Source: Pontibacter sp. E15-1
GTDB taxonomy: Bacteria; Bacteroidota; Bacteroidia; Cytophagales; Hymenobacteraceae
Direction of reading: 5' to 3'
DNA: 64,000 bases
NCBI RefSeq assembly: GCF_022601975.1
Contig: NZ_JAKVIR010000028.1
Span: forward strand, 16,062-80,061
Below the pieces are notes generated by a model. The model had not been told where the DNA came from. It ran no database searches and saw only the letters and a program-made list of their open reading frames with translations. Every line of letters begins with the position of its first letter. Position 1 is the first letter of the stretch. The position numbers and the translations under genes were made by a program. Positions 49,912 through 59,419 of the stretch are shown here, piece after piece.

Positions 49912-52035
49912 ATGCAAACCTTTAGAACCGAGTTAGAGAATCCGATTGTAGAAAAAGACATCATCGAGCTGGAAAAGAAAATCCGGCTGTACCGCGAGGG
50001 CAAATTGCAGGAAGACAAGTTCAAGAGCCTGCGCCTTGCCCGTGGGGTATATGGGCAGCGCCAGCTAGGCGTGCAGATGGTGCGCATCAAGCTGCCTTTC
50101 GGGCGGCTGACCACCACGCAACTCCTGCGCATCGCTGGCATCTCCGATGAGTACTCTACCGGAAACCTGCACCTGACCACGCGTCAGGACATCCAGATAC
50201 ACTACGTGAGCCTGGACAGAACCCCGGAACTGTGGGCCAAGCTAGAGCAGGACGACATTACGCTGCGCGAGGCCTGCGGTAACACGGTGCGCAACGTCAC
50301 GGCTTCGCCTGAGGCCGGGATAGACCCGCAGGAGCCCTTTGACGTTTCGCCATATGCCGATGCGGCTTTCCGCTACTTCCTGCGCAATCCGATCTGCCAG
50401 GACATGGGCCGCAAGTTCAAGATGTCCTTCTCGTCCAGCGACTCGGACACGGCCTTGTCATACATGCACGACCTGGGCTTTATACCGAAGGTGCGGGAGG
50501 AGAACGGAAAAACAGTGCGCGGCTTTAAAGTGATGATCGGCGGCGGACTGGGAGCCCAGCCGGCCCTGGCCCATACCGCCTACGAGTTTCTGCCCGAGAA
50601 CAAAGTCATACCCCTGATAGAGGGCGTGCTGCGCGTCTTCGACCGCCACGGCGAACGGAACAACCGCAACAAGGCCCGCTTCAAGTACCTGATCGCGAAG
50701 CTTGGTTTAGAGGAGGTGATGCGCCTGGTGGATGCGGAGTATACCGCCCTTAAGGCACACACCTTCGAGGTCGACACGACCGTGGATTTCTCACCCTCCA
50801 TACCAGCGGCGCGTGAAATCCCTGATTTTGTGATCGAGGACACCGAAAAGTACGACCGCTGGCTGAAAACCAACGTGTTCGCCCAAAAGCAGGACGGCTT
50901 CTACGGGGTATACATCAAAGTGCAGATCGGCGACATCAGCAGCGACACGGCCAGGGCAATGGCCCCGCTGGTACGCGATTTCGCCGCCGACGATATACGG
51001 GTAACGCAGGGGCAGAACCTGCTGCTGAAGTACGTGCGCCAGGAGGCCCTGCCTTTTGTGTTCGCGCAGCTGGACGCGCTGGGGCTGGCAGAGCCAGGCT
51101 TTAACAGCGTGGCCGACATTACCACCTGCCCTGGCACCGACACCTGTAACCTGGGTATCTCCAACAGCATGACCACGGCCAAAGTGTTGGAAAACATGCT
51201 GGTGCAGGAATACCCCGAACTGCTCTTCAACACTGATATCAAGATAAAAATAAGCGGTTGTATGAACTCCTGCGGCCAGCACGGTATGGCTAACCTGGGC
51301 TTCCACGGCTCGTCGCTGAAAAGCGGCAAAAGCGTGGTGCCGGCCCTGCAGGTATTGCTGGGCGGTGGCACAGTGGCGAACGGCGAAGGCCGCATCGCGC
51401 AGAAACTCCTTAAAGTGCCGAGCAAGCGAGGCCCCGAGGTGGTGCGCCAGGTGATCAACGATTTCCAGGCCAACAAGCAGGAAAACGAGCGCTTCAACGC
51501 CTACTTCGACAGAAACGGGAAAGACTATTTCTACCAGATGCTGAAGCCGTTGGCCGACCTGACAACCCTGACGCCGGACGACTATATCGACTGGGGGCAT
51601 CAGGAGCAGTTCTCGACCGCCATCGGCGTGGGCGAGTGCGCCGGTGTGATGATAGACCTGGTGGCTACCCTGCTGTATGAGGCGGATGAGAAGCTGGAGT
51701 GGGCGGGTGAAGCATTGGAAGACAAGCGCTTTGCGGACGCCCTCTACTATGGCTACAGCGCCTACATCAGCACGGCCAAGGCCCTGCTGCTCGACAAAGA
51801 TGTGAAGTGTAACACGCAGGCCGGGATTATCCAGGACTTCGACACGCATTATGTATCGGAGGGCGTTTTCAGCTTCACGCCTGATTTTAAGAGCGAGGTG
51901 TTGCGGATCAACCAACTGGAGCCGACAGAGGCGTTTGCAAACGAGTACCTTGGCAAGTCCCTTCTGTTTTTGCAGCAGGCAACCACCTACCGACAGCAGC
52001 AACGCGAGAACGCAAGCGCCGAAACGGTAAAATAG
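49912..52035 (+). CDS. Assimilatory sulfite (nitrite/sulfite) reductase with C-terminal HEPN-like domain
   Basis: 707 residues. Two ferredoxin-like and two siroheme/4Fe-4S domains (about 1-540) hold the cluster ligands C406, C412, C450 and C454 (Cys-Pro-Gly-Thr-Asp-Thr-Cys and Gly-Cys-Met-Asn-Ser-Cys). It reduces sulfite to sulfide (or nitrite) using siroheme, whose synthesis genes follow immediately. An additional helical tail of about 150 residues (from about 555, with Ala-Leu-Tyr-Tyr-Gly-Tyr-Ser-Ala-Tyr) looks like a HEPN-type domain without the RNase His motif; its role is unknown. First structural gene after the riboswitch and leader peptides. Confidence 0.92.
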   Translation: MQTFRTELENPIVEKDIIELEKKIRLYREGKLQEDKFKSLRLARGVYGQRQLGVQMVRIKLPFGRLTTTQLLRIAGISDEYSTGNLHLTTRQDIQIHYVSLDRTPELWAKLEQDDITLREACGNTVRNVTASPEAGIDPQEPFDVSPYADAAFRYFLRNPICQDMGRKFKMSFSSSDSDTALSYMHDLGFIPKVREENGKTVRGFKVMIGGGLGAQPALAHTAYEFLPENKVIPLIEGVLRVFDRHGERNNRNKARFKYLIAKLGLEEVMRLVDAEYTALKAHTFEVDTTVDFSPSIPAAREIPDFVIEDTEKYDRWLKTNVFAQKQDGFYGVYIKVQIGDISSDTARAMAPLVRDFAADDIRVTQGQNLLLKYVRQEALPFVFAQLDALGLAEPGFNSVADITTCPGTDTCNLGISNSMTTAKVLENMLVQEYPELLFNTDIKIKISGCMNSCGQHGMANLGFHGSSLKSGKSVVPALQVLLGGGTVANGEGRIAQKLLKVPSKRGPEVVRQVINDFQANKQENERFNAYFDRNGKDYFYQMLKPLADLTTLTPDDYIDWGHQEQFSTAIGVGECAGVMIDLVATLLYEADEKLEWAGEALEDKRFADALYYGYSAYISTAKALLLDKDVKCNTQAGIIQDFDTHYVSEGVFSFTPDFKSEVLRINQLEPTEAFANEYLGKSLLFLQQATTYRQQQRENASAETVK

Positions 52036-52039
52036 TTTT

Positions 52040-52110
52040 GTGTGGCTGAAGGGTGCGGAGCGCAGGGAGGAAATCCGTTCACCTGTCCATCTTTCAGCCA
52101 CACTATTTTT
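52040..52110 (+). terminator. Hairpin and T-run between sulfite reductase and cobA genes
   Basis: GTGTGGCTGAA (52040-52050) and TTCAGCCACAC (52093-52103) form an 11-bp stem followed by TATTTTT. It could reduce read-through or stabilise the upstream message. Confidence 0.6.
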
Positions 52111-52132
52111 CAGTCTTTTAAATTGGAGCGAG

Positions 52133-52966
52133 ATGGCAGCACGAAGTAAGGAAACACAGCAGGAAGTAAGCAGCACGCGCCAGGAAGCGGCAACCGCCAG
52201 ACAGCCAAGGCTGACGCTGGTGGGCGCTGGCCCCGGCGACGTGGAGCTGATTACCCTGAAAGCGATCCGGGCGCTGCAGCAGGCCGACGTGATCCTGTAT
52301 GACGCGCTGGTGAACCCTGCGCTTCTGGATCATGCGGATGCCGACACGCCAAGAATATTTGTGGGCAAGCGCGCCGGGGCACACAGCCTGACGCAGGACG
52401 CGATAAACGGGCTCATTGTGGAATCGGCTTTGGCCTATGGCCATGTGGTGCGCCTGAAGGGTGGCGACCCGTTTGTGTTCGGGCGCGGCTACGAGGAACT
52501 GGCGTACGCAGACAAACACAACATCGCTACCGAAGTGGTGCCGGGTATAACCAGTGCCGTGGCGGTGCCCGAGCTGCAGCAGATTCCGCTTACCATCCGG
52601 GGCGTGAACGAAAGCTTCTGGGTGATCACGGGCACGACCCGATCGGGCGAGATATCCAGCGACATTCCGTTGGCCGCGCAATCCAATGCCAGTGTGATCA
52701 TCCTGATGGGTTTGAATAAGCTGCCCCAGATCGTGGACGTGTTCATGGCCGCCGGCAAAGCCGACACACCCGTGGCAGTGATTCAGAACGGCTCGCTGCC
52801 CGATGAGAAAATTGTGCTGGGCAATGTCCACAACATCGTGGAACGCGCAGAAACCAAAGGGGTAGGGGCACCTGCCATCATCATGATCGGGGAGGTGGTT
52901 GCCTATCATCCGTCGCTGCGCTATACCCTGGACCTGGAGCGGGCCCCGGAGCTGGCAAGCGCATAA
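52133..52966 (+). CDS. cobA: Uroporphyrinogen-III C-methyltransferase (CobA/SumT type)
   Basis: 277 residues from ATG 52133; the frame extends upstream into the hairpin but that part is atypical. A variable, charged N-terminus precedes the SAM-dependent methyltransferase domain (about residues 28-265) with Leu-Val-Gly-Ala-Gly-Pro-Gly-Asp, Leu-Lys-Gly-Gly-Asp-Pro-Phe-Val-Phe-Gly-Arg-Gly-Tyr-Glu-Glu and Val-Pro-Gly-Ile-Thr-Ser. It makes precorrin-2 for siroheme, the cofactor of the sulfite reductase upstream. The next gene provides the dehydrogenase step. Confidence 0.92.
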   Translation: MAARSKETQQEVSSTRQEAATARQPRLTLVGAGPGDVELITLKAIRALQQADVILYDALVNPALLDHADADTPRIFVGKRAGAHSLTQDAINGLIVESALAYGHVVRLKGGDPFVFGRGYEELAYADKHNIATEVVPGITSAVAVPELQQIPLTIRGVNESFWVITGTTRSGEISSDIPLAAQSNASVIILMGLNKLPQIVDVFMAAGKADTPVAVIQNGSLPDEKIVLGNVHNIVERAETKGVGAPAIIMIGEVVAYHPSLRYTLDLERAPELASA

Positions 52967-52996
52967 CCCAGTTATACCTACAGTACAGAGATAGAA

Positions 52997-54535
52997 ATGA
53001 GTAACGGTTCTCAACAACCCATCACCGATCCTCTTGTGGCTGCCGTGCAGCCCGTTATCAACCCGCTGTTCCCGATTTTTCTGAAGCTGGAGCAACTGCA
53101 AACGCTGGTGGTGGGAGGTGGTGCCGTGGGGCTTGAGAAACTTTCCGCCATCCTGGCCAACAGCCCGCAGGCCCAGGTCGTGCTGGTGGCCCCTGAGATA
53201 CTGCCGGAGCTGGAGGAACTGGCGCAGCGGCATCCGCTGGTGCAACTGGTGCGGCGCGAGTTTCAGGAAACAGACCTGGCGGACCGCGACCTGGTGCTGG
53301 TGGCCACAGACGACCACGTGCTCAACATCACGATCCGGGATCTGGCCAAGTCGCGCAAAATCCTCACCAACGTAGCAGACACACCGCTGCAATGCGATTT
53401 TTACCTGGGCTCGATTGTGCAGAAAGGCAGCCTGAAACTGGCGATCTCCACCAACGGGAAATCCCCGACTGTTGCCAAGCGCATCAAGCAGGTGCTGAAC
53501 GAGGCGCTGCCCGATGAGCTGGAGCAGGTGCTGGACAAGATGACCCGCCTGCGGGCGCAGCTTACCGGCGATTTTGCCTATAAGGTGAAGCGCCTGAACG
53601 AGGCAACCGAGGTGCTGGTAGAGCCCACAGCGCCAAACGTGGGCCAGAAGAAACTGCCGAAGTACAGCCTGAAGTATATCCTGATGCTGGTGTTTGCCGC
53701 TGTGTCGCTGATGGTGACCGGGCATATCCTGTTTAGCTACATCCCGTTCGCCACTATCGGCAACCTGGCCCTGGACGTGGCCGCGCAGGTAGACTCTGAG
53801 ATTCTCATTTTCATACTGGCGGGCTTTGTCGCCCAGCTGATTGACGGCGCGTTGGGTATGGCCTACGGCGTGAGTGCCACCACGTTTCTGTTGAGCTTCG
53901 GCGTGACGCCGCTCGCCGCCAGTGCCAGCGTGCATGCCTCAGAGATTTTCACCTCCGGTGCCTCCGGCTGGATGCACCTCAAGTTCGGGAACGTGAACAG
54001 CAAGCTGTTTAAGACGATCGTGGTGCCTGGCGTGCTGGGGGCCATAGCAGGTGCCTACCTGCTCTTTGCGCTGGAGCAGTACATCTACCTCATCAGGCCG
54101 GTCGTAGCTATTTATACTTTGTTTCTGGGCATCCTGATTATCCGGAAAGTACTGAAGAAACGCGTGAAGAAGAGCCCCGTAAAGCGGCTGGGCATGCTTG
54201 GTGCGGTGGGCGGTTTTATGGATGCCATTGGCGGCGGCGGTTGGGGGCCTATCGTGTCTTCCACGCTCATTGCCAAGGGCCGTCACCCAATGTATACCAT
54301 CGGCTCCGTGAACCTGGCAGAGTTCTTCGTGTCGTTTGCCAGCTCGGCGGCGTTCATCTCGCTGGCCGGCATCTCGCACTGGCAGATCATCATCGGCCTG
54401 ATTCTGGGCGGCACCATCTCCGCGCCACTCGGTGCGTATATGGCCCGTAAGATCCCCGTTAAAACCATGATGATCATTGTGGGGATAGTGGTCATTATCG
54501 TCAGCCTGCGCCTGATCTACATGGCTTTTGTGTAG
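52997..54535 (+). CDS. Precorrin-2 dehydrogenase fused to a TauE/SafE-type transporter
   Basis: 512 residues. The N-terminal part (about 20-205) has the NAD-binding Val-Gly-Gly-Gly-Ala-Val-Gly-Leu-Glu-Lys motif and the Ser-Thr-Asn-Gly-Lys-Ser-Pro-Thr segment of siroheme synthase's precorrin-2 dehydrogenase domain. From about residue 225 to the end there are seven or more hydrophobic helices of the TSUP (sulfite exporter TauE/SafE) family, including Gly-Gly-Gly-Gly-Trp-Gly-Pro-Ile. The fusion joins siroheme synthesis to transport of sulfite, sulfate or another sulfur anion, a function inferred from the operon. Confidence 0.88.
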   Translation: MSNGSQQPITDPLVAAVQPVINPLFPIFLKLEQLQTLVVGGGAVGLEKLSAILANSPQAQVVLVAPEILPELEELAQRHPLVQLVRREFQETDLADRDLVLVATDDHVLNITIRDLAKSRKILTNVADTPLQCDFYLGSIVQKGSLKLAISTNGKSPTVAKRIKQVLNEALPDELEQVLDKMTRLRAQLTGDFAYKVKRLNEATEVLVEPTAPNVGQKKLPKYSLKYILMLVFAAVSLMVTGHILFSYIPFATIGNLALDVAAQVDSEILIFILAGFVAQLIDGALGMAYGVSATTFLLSFGVTPLAASASVHASEIFTSGASGWMHLKFGNVNSKLFKTIVVPGVLGAIAGAYLLFALEQYIYLIRPVVAIYTLFLGILIIRKVLKKRVKKSPVKRLGMLGAVGGFMDAIGGGGWGPIVSSTLIAKGRHPMYTIGSVNLAEFFVSFASSAAFISLAGISHWQIIIGLILGGTISAPLGAYMARKIPVKTMMIIVGIVVIIVSLRLIYMAFV

Positions 54536-54970
54536 GTAATTAAACTTAAGAATAACTGTGATTTAAATTCCTTTAAATTTTAGATAGTAGACACTCTAGA
54601 GGTATCATACAGTAAGATAAAGACAAAATGATTCCCAGTTTTTCCGGGAAGCGCCTTGTAGGTGTTGCGGTGCCGAACGCAGTGAGGCAGCCTGAGCAGA
54701 GCGAAGGCAGCTTCAACTACACAGCGCCGAGCGGAAAAACGCGCCCCAGCGGGCGTGGAGCGCAAAGCAAGCTATTAAATTTAACAGTTTCAAGCTATCC
54801 TAAAGCTGTTAAATATGGAATTCACGTTAACTTATGTTCTCTCGAATTTGTGTGTTACCTGAGTTTAGGGCAACTTTCCGTTGTTTCAGGCTCAGGTTAT
54901 TTTAGTAACTTGTAGCATGATTGTGTGACTTGCAAAAGCATGCTCAGTTTTTCCGCAATCAAACCAATTT
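54536..54970. other. 435-base intergenic stretch with structured GC-rich segment
   Basis: The segment 54655-54765 holds several short inverted pairs (for example GCGC at 54724 with GCGC near 54760 around an ACGC-CCC/GGG-CGT stem) and CGAACGCAGTGAG / GAGCAGAGCGAAGG words often seen in repeated Bacteroidota spacers. An open frame across it (54628-54915) has no protein-like pattern. The rest is AT-rich. No riboswitch like those near the cys operons was found before the MetZ-like gene. Confidence 0.35.
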
Positions 54971-56137
54971 ATGTCTGACAAAGAAACAAACGCCATACGG
55001 CTGCAGGCGAAACGCAGCCATAACCGGGAGCACTCGGTACCCCTTTACCTCACTTCCAGCTTCGCCTTCGAAAACGCAGAGCAGGCGCGTGCCGTGTTTG
55101 CCGACGAAGAGCCGGGCAGCATTTACTCGCGCTTCTCCAACCCCAACGTGGATGAGCTGGTGGAGAAAATGTGTTACCTGGAGAACGCAGAAGACGGCTT
55201 CGCCTTCGCCACCGGTATGTCGGCCGTGTTCACCAGTATGGCCTCGCTGCTGAAGTCGGGCGACCACATTCTGGCGGGCCGGGCCGTGTTTGGCTCCACC
55301 CACCAATTGCTGACAACCATCCTGCCGCGCTGGGGCATCACGCATTCGTATGCCGATGCCCGCAAGCCTGAGGAGTGGGAGCGCCTGATCACGCCACAAA
55401 CCAAGATGATTCTGGTGGAGACGCCTTCTAACCCGGGCCTCGAGCTGATCGACCTGGAGTGGCTGGGCGAGCTGAAACGAAAGCACAACCTCCTGCTGGT
55501 GGTAGACAATTGCTTTGCCACGCCCATCCTCCAAAACCCCATCGACTTTGGCGCCGACCTGGTGGTGCACTCTGCCACGAAGTATATCGACGGACAGGGC
55601 CGCGTGCTGGGCGGGCTCATCGTGGGCCGTGCCGACCTGATCAAGGAAGTGCGCTTTTTCTCGCGCCATACCGGTCCGGCCATGTCGCCGTTCAACGCCT
55701 GGGTGCTGTCCAAGAGCCTCGAGACACTCTCGCTGCGCATCGACAAGCACTGCGAGAACGCCCTGAAAGTAGCCCAGACGCTGGAGAACAACCCGGCGCT
55801 GGAGGTGGTGAACTACCCGTTCCTGCCCTCGTTTGCGCAGTATGAACTTGCCAAAAAGCAGATGCGCCAGGGCGGCGGCATCGTAACGTTTGTGGTGAAG
55901 GGAGGGTATGAGGCGGCCAAGCGCTTTATGGATAACCTGCAGATGGCCACCATCAGCGCGAACCTGGGCGACACCCGCACCATTGCCACGCACCCGGCCT
56001 CTACCACGCACTCCAAGCTCTCCGCTGAAGAGAAAGCCGCCACCGGTATCTCCGACGGGCTGATCAGGGTTTCCGTGGGACTGGAAGGCATCGAAGCCAT
56101 TATTGGAGACATTGAGCAGGCACTGGCTAAGGTATAG
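54971..56137 (+). CDS. metZ: PLP-dependent O-succinylhomoserine sulfhydrylase (MetZ-like)
   Basis: 388 residues of the Cys/Met-metabolism PLP family. The cofactor lysine is K204 in His-Ser-Ala-Thr-Lys-Tyr. Other family markers are Ser-Arg-Phe-Ser-Asn-Pro-Asn near residue 53, Gly-Met-Ser-Ala-Val and the Ser-Val-Gly-Leu-Glu end motif. It fits O-succinyl- or O-acetylhomoserine sulfhydrylase, which uses sulfide to make homocysteine; cystathionine gamma-synthase is the main alternative. It follows the siroheme genes by about 430 bases and uses the sulfide made by the reductase. Confidence 0.88.
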   Translation: MSDKETNAIRLQAKRSHNREHSVPLYLTSSFAFENAEQARAVFADEEPGSIYSRFSNPNVDELVEKMCYLENAEDGFAFATGMSAVFTSMASLLKSGDHILAGRAVFGSTHQLLTTILPRWGITHSYADARKPEEWERLITPQTKMILVETPSNPGLELIDLEWLGELKRKHNLLLVVDNCFATPILQNPIDFGADLVVHSATKYIDGQGRVLGGLIVGRADLIKEVRFFSRHTGPAMSPFNAWVLSKSLETLSLRIDKHCENALKVAQTLENNPALEVVNYPFLPSFAQYELAKKQMRQGGGIVTFVVKGGYEAAKRFMDNLQMATISANLGDTRTIATHPASTTHSKLSAEEKAATGISDGLIRVSVGLEGIEAIIGDIEQALAKV

Positions 56138-56363
56138 GTGGTTGTTGATTGTTAATTGTTGGTTGTCAATTGTTTTATGGATTTTGCTGCAAGCTCGCAC
56201 CAGCGTCAGGGGGGGCAGCGTCGCGGTATCAGCATTAGGTATATATCAGCATTGGGTATAGTTTAAGAGCAGGTAACTAAAGTAAAATATTGCTTCATTG
56301 CTTTTGTGTCCGATAGCGCAAAGTGTCTTATTTGGAGGTTACCGATAAAAAATCAAATCATAT

Positions 56364-56798
56364 ATGGAAGTTAATTTAACACGCGTAGACGGAGATTTTC
56401 ATTTTGCAGGAGCAGGCGCTTCCGGTGTGGAGGTGCATATCGACGGCTCTCCGGAGATCGGGGGGCAAAATGCAGGTGCCCGCCCCATGGAAATGCTGCT
56501 GATGGGCCTTGGCGGTTGCAGCGCCATCGACATTATCCAGATACTGAAAAAGCAGCGCCAGCAGATCGACTCCTTCAAAATAAAGGTAACCGCCGAGCGT
56601 GAGGCCGGTGTCGTGCCGTCGCTGTTCAAGGAGATTCACGTGCACTTTACATTGGGAGGGCCGCTGGAGGAGGAGCGGGTAGGGAAAGCCGTCAGCCTCT
56701 CAATGGATAAGTATTGCTCCGTAGCCGCTATCCTGTACAAAACGACCACCATCACGCACAGCTTTAACGTGGTGCAGCATGCCCAGGTGACGAAGTAA
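56364..56798 (+). CDS. OsmC-family peroxide/thiol-defence protein
   Basis: 144 residues with the OsmC/Ohr fold. Two redox cysteines are in Leu-Gly-Gly-Cys-Ser-Ala and Met-Asp-Lys-Tyr-Cys-Ser. Proteins of this family reduce organic peroxides with dithiols. It stands after the MetZ-like gene and is followed by a strong terminator; a link to sulfur metabolism is possible but not shown. Confidence 0.9.
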   Translation: MEVNLTRVDGDFHFAGAGASGVEVHIDGSPEIGGQNAGARPMEMLLMGLGGCSAIDIIQILKKQRQQIDSFKIKVTAEREAGVVPSLFKEIHVHFTLGGPLEEERVGKAVSLSMDKYCSVAAILYKTTTITHSFNVVQHAQVTK

Positions 56799-56822
56799 AC
56801 CAATTCCAGATCAGGCAAAAGA

Positions 56823-56862
56823 CAAGAAGGCCGCCGCAGAAACATCTGCAGCGGCCTTCTTG
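56823..56862 (+). terminator. Hairpin terminator after the OsmC gene
   Basis: CAAGAAGGCCGC and GCGGCCTTCTTG form a long stem around a short internal bulge and loop. Confidence 0.75.
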
Positions 56863-57231
56863 CATAAAACCAGACCTCACAGTGTCTAAAAGACCTGTGA
56901 GTGTCAATTACTAAAGTGTCTAATACTACTATCAATTATTCATCACATATCCCTCTCCCTTTCAAAAAATAAAGCCGTTTCTCTCTACTTAAACCTATAC
57001 CTATGATGCTAGCGAGAATGCTCGCGCTATAGGTATAAACTGGCCCTCTGGCCCATTCAAGTCACAGACTCGACCTTATTGTAAGACACCCCGATAGCTT
57101 TCGGAGCGCCATAGAAGTGAAGGCAACGGCCCTACGCTTTGGAAGAATTTGGGGACAGCTATTTTTTACAACAACTGCACGAACAATCTCAAATGCGCAC
57201 TTTCTCTTTTATAATGGTCTAAAGCGTTGCC
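56863..57231. other. Gene-free stretch between converging OsmC and CysN genes
   Basis: About 370 bases with only short, unlike open frames. It includes an inverted TATACCTAT/ATAGGTATA pair near 56995-57037 around GCTAGCGAGAATGCTCGCGC. Nothing else could be supported. Confidence 0.4.
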
Positions 57232-58509
57232 TTAAATCATATAATTCAGCTCGCTCTCATGCGACACGATGGCAACCATACCGGCACCCACCGTGGTAAA
57301 TGACGTCTCATCGATCAGGATGAAGCCGCCATTGGAGCGGTTTTTCAGGTAGGGGTCTACCAGCAGCGGCGTGGCGGTGCGTACCTGCACGCGGCAAATG
57401 TCGTTCAGCTGCACCTGGTCCACATCCTCAATCCGGTCGAGGGTGTTCACATCCACTTTATACTGAATCTCCCGGATCACGGCGCGCGTCTCGGTGGAGT
57501 TATGGCGGAGCAGCAGCTTGGCACCCGGCTTCAGGGCCTTGGCGTTCATCCAGCAAACCAGCGCCTCAAACTCCTTGGTCACGTCCAGTTCCTCCTCCTG
57601 CTTCACAATCACGTCGCCGCGGCTAATGTCCACGTCGTCCTCCAGTTGCAGCACCACGGATTGCGGGGCAAAGGCTTCTTCCAGCTCCTTGCCGCCTAGT
57701 TCCACAGACTTAATGGTAGAGGTTTGGCCCGAAGGCAACACCACCACCTTATCCCCTTTGCGGTAGATGCCACTGATCACTTTGCCCGCATAGCCACGGT
57801 AGTCGTGGTGCTCGTGCGTATGGGGCCGGATCACGTACTGCACCGGGAAGCGGGAATCCTCCAGGTTGAAGTCCTGCGAAACGGGTACCTGCTCCAGATG
57901 CTCCAGCAGGCTAGGGCCGTCATACCACGGCATCGCTGTAGAGCGGTCCACGATATTGTCGCCTTTCAGGGCGCTTACCGGTATAAACGTGATGTCTTTA
58001 GACGTCAGTTTTTTCGAGAACTGCTTGTAGTCTTCTACAATCTGGTTGTAAACGGATTCATCAAACCCCACCAGGTCCATTTTGTTGATGCAGATAACCA
58101 GGTGCGGGATGCCCAGCAAAGACGAGATGATGGAATGGCGGCGTGTTTGCTCCTGCACCCCGTTGCGGGCATCCACCAGGATGATCGACAGGTTGGAGTT
58201 AGAGGCACCCGTCACCATGTTGCGGGTATACTGGATGTGGCCCGGCGCATCCGCGATGATGAACTTGCGCTTTGGGGTAGTGAAATACTTGTAGGCCACG
58301 TCGATGGTGATGCCCTGCTCGCGCTCGGCCTTCAGGCCGTCCGTCAGCAGCGACAGGTCCATTTCGCCGTCCTCGTTTACGCGGCCAGAGCTTTCAATGG
58401 CCTCCAGCTGGTCGAGGTATATTTGCTTGGTGTCGAACAGCAGGCGGCCGATGAGGGTGCTTTTTCCGTCGTCAACGCTTCCGGCCGTAATAAATCGTAA
58501 TATATCCAT
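57232..58509 (-). CDS. cysN: Sulfate adenylyltransferase subunit 1 (CysN GTPase)
   Basis: 425 residues with G motifs Gly-Ser-Val-Asp-Asp-Gly-Lys-Ser-Thr (P-loop, about 9-17), Asp-Ala-Pro-Gly-His (G3), and Asn-Lys-Met-Asp (G4), plus an EF-Tu-like domain 2. It couples GTP hydrolysis to formation of APS from ATP and sulfate together with CysD. There is no C-terminal APS kinase domain, which matches direct reduction of APS by the CysH encoded in the same operon. Only one base separates it from cysD. Confidence 0.95.
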   Translation of the reverse strand: MDILRFITAGSVDDGKSTLIGRLLFDTKQIYLDQLEAIESSGRVNEDGEMDLSLLTDGLKAEREQGITIDVAYKYFTTPKRKFIIADAPGHIQYTRNMVTGASNSNLSIILVDARNGVQEQTRRHSIISSLLGIPHLVICINKMDLVGFDESVYNQIVEDYKQFSKKLTSKDITFIPVSALKGDNIVDRSTAMPWYDGPSLLEHLEQVPVSQDFNLEDSRFPVQYVIRPHTHEHHDYRGYAGKVISGIYRKGDKVVVLPSGQTSTIKSVELGGKELEEAFAPQSVVLQLEDDVDISRGDVIVKQEEELDVTKEFEALVCWMNAKALKPGAKLLLRHNSTETRAVIREIQYKVDVNTLDRIEDVDQVQLNDICRVQVRTATPLLVDPYLKNRSNGGFILIDETSFTTVGAGMVAIVSHESELNYMI

Positions 58510-58510
58510 C

Positions 58511-59419
58511 TTAAAAATATCCTCCTTTTTTACGGTCTTCCATAGCGGTTTCCGTCAGTTTGTCATCTATACGGGTTGCTCCGCGCTCACTTATTTTCGA
58601 ATCCAGTATCTCAGCAATCACACTGTCTATGTCGTAGGCCACAGACTCTACGGCGGCCGTACAGGTCATGTCGCCCACGGTGCGGAAGCGCACTTTGCGT
58701 GTCACCACCTCGTCCTCAGGCTCACGGTAAATAAAGTCTGAGGTTGCCATCAGCTTGCCGTCGCGCACCAGGCACTCGCGCTCGTGGGTGAAGTAAATGT
58801 TTGGCAGGGTGATGTTCTCGCGCTTGATATAATTCCATACATCCAGCTCCGTCCAGTTACTGATCGGGAAGGCGCGCACGTTCTCGCCCTGGGCGATGCG
58901 GCCGTTGTAGATGTTCCAGAGCTCCGGGCGCTGGCGTTTTGGGTCCCACTGGCCAAACTCGTCGCGCACCGAGAAAATCCGCTCCTTGGCGCGGGCCTTC
59001 TCCTCGTCGCGGCGGGCGCCGCCGATGCAGCAGTCAAAGCCAAACTCCTCTATTGTCTCCAGGAGGGTATACGTCTGCAGGCCGTTGCGGCTGGCGTAGC
59101 GGCCTACGGGCTCGGAGAGGTTTTGCTTTTTGATGGTGTCTTCCACGTGGCGCACCACCAGCTTCTCGCCCAGCTTCTCAGCCAGTTCGTCGCGGTACTT
59201 GATCGCCTCCGGGAAGTTGTGGCCCGTGTCGATGTGCACGAGCGGGAACGGGAACTTGCCTGGGCGGAACGCCTTTTCGGCCAGGCGCACCAGCGTGATG
59301 GAGTCTTTTCCGCCTGAGAACAGGAGCGCCGGTTTCTGGAACTGGCCTGCTACCTCTCGCATGATGTGGATAGCTTCCGCCTCCAGCTGGTCGAGGTAAT
59401 CTAAATATCTCTTTGTCAT
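58511..59419 (-). CDS. cysD: Sulfate adenylyltransferase subunit 2 (CysD)
   Basis: 302 residues of the PAPS reductase/ATP-sulfurylase fold, with the ATP-PP-loop motif Phe-Ser-Gly-Gly-Lys-Asp-Ser (about residues 34-40), Val-His-Ile-Asp-Thr-Gly-His and Gly-Gly-Ala-Arg-Arg-Asp-Glu-Glu-Lys-Ala-Arg-Ala-Lys-Glu-Arg. It is the catalytic adenylyl-transferring subunit paired with CysN, one base downstream. A 90-base spacer of degenerate GTTAGAA and ATTCGTAA-type words separates it from cysH. Confidence 0.95.
   Translation of the reverse strand: MTKRYLDYLDQLEAEAIHIMREVAGQFQKPALLFSGGKDSITLVRLAEKAFRPGKFPFPLVHIDTGHNFPEAIKYRDELAEKLGEKLVVRHVEDTIKKQNLSEPVGRYASRNGLQTYTLLETIEEFGFDCCIGGARRDEEKARAKERIFSVRDEFGQWDPKRQRPELWNIYNGRIAQGENVRAFPISNWTELDVWNYIKRENITLPNIYFTHERECLVRDGKLMATSDFIYREPEDEVVTRKVRFRTVGDMTCTAAVESVAYDIDSVIAEILDSKISERGATRIDDKLTETAMEDRKKGGYF

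Noticed and set aside
54628..54915. 95-codon open frame before the MetZ-like gene
   Set aside because: Crosses structured repeat-like DNA and shows no protein-like pattern.
56990..57100. Possible tRNA-like or structured RNA in the inverted GC-rich words
   Set aside because: No cloverleaf with T-loop and acceptor stem could be built.
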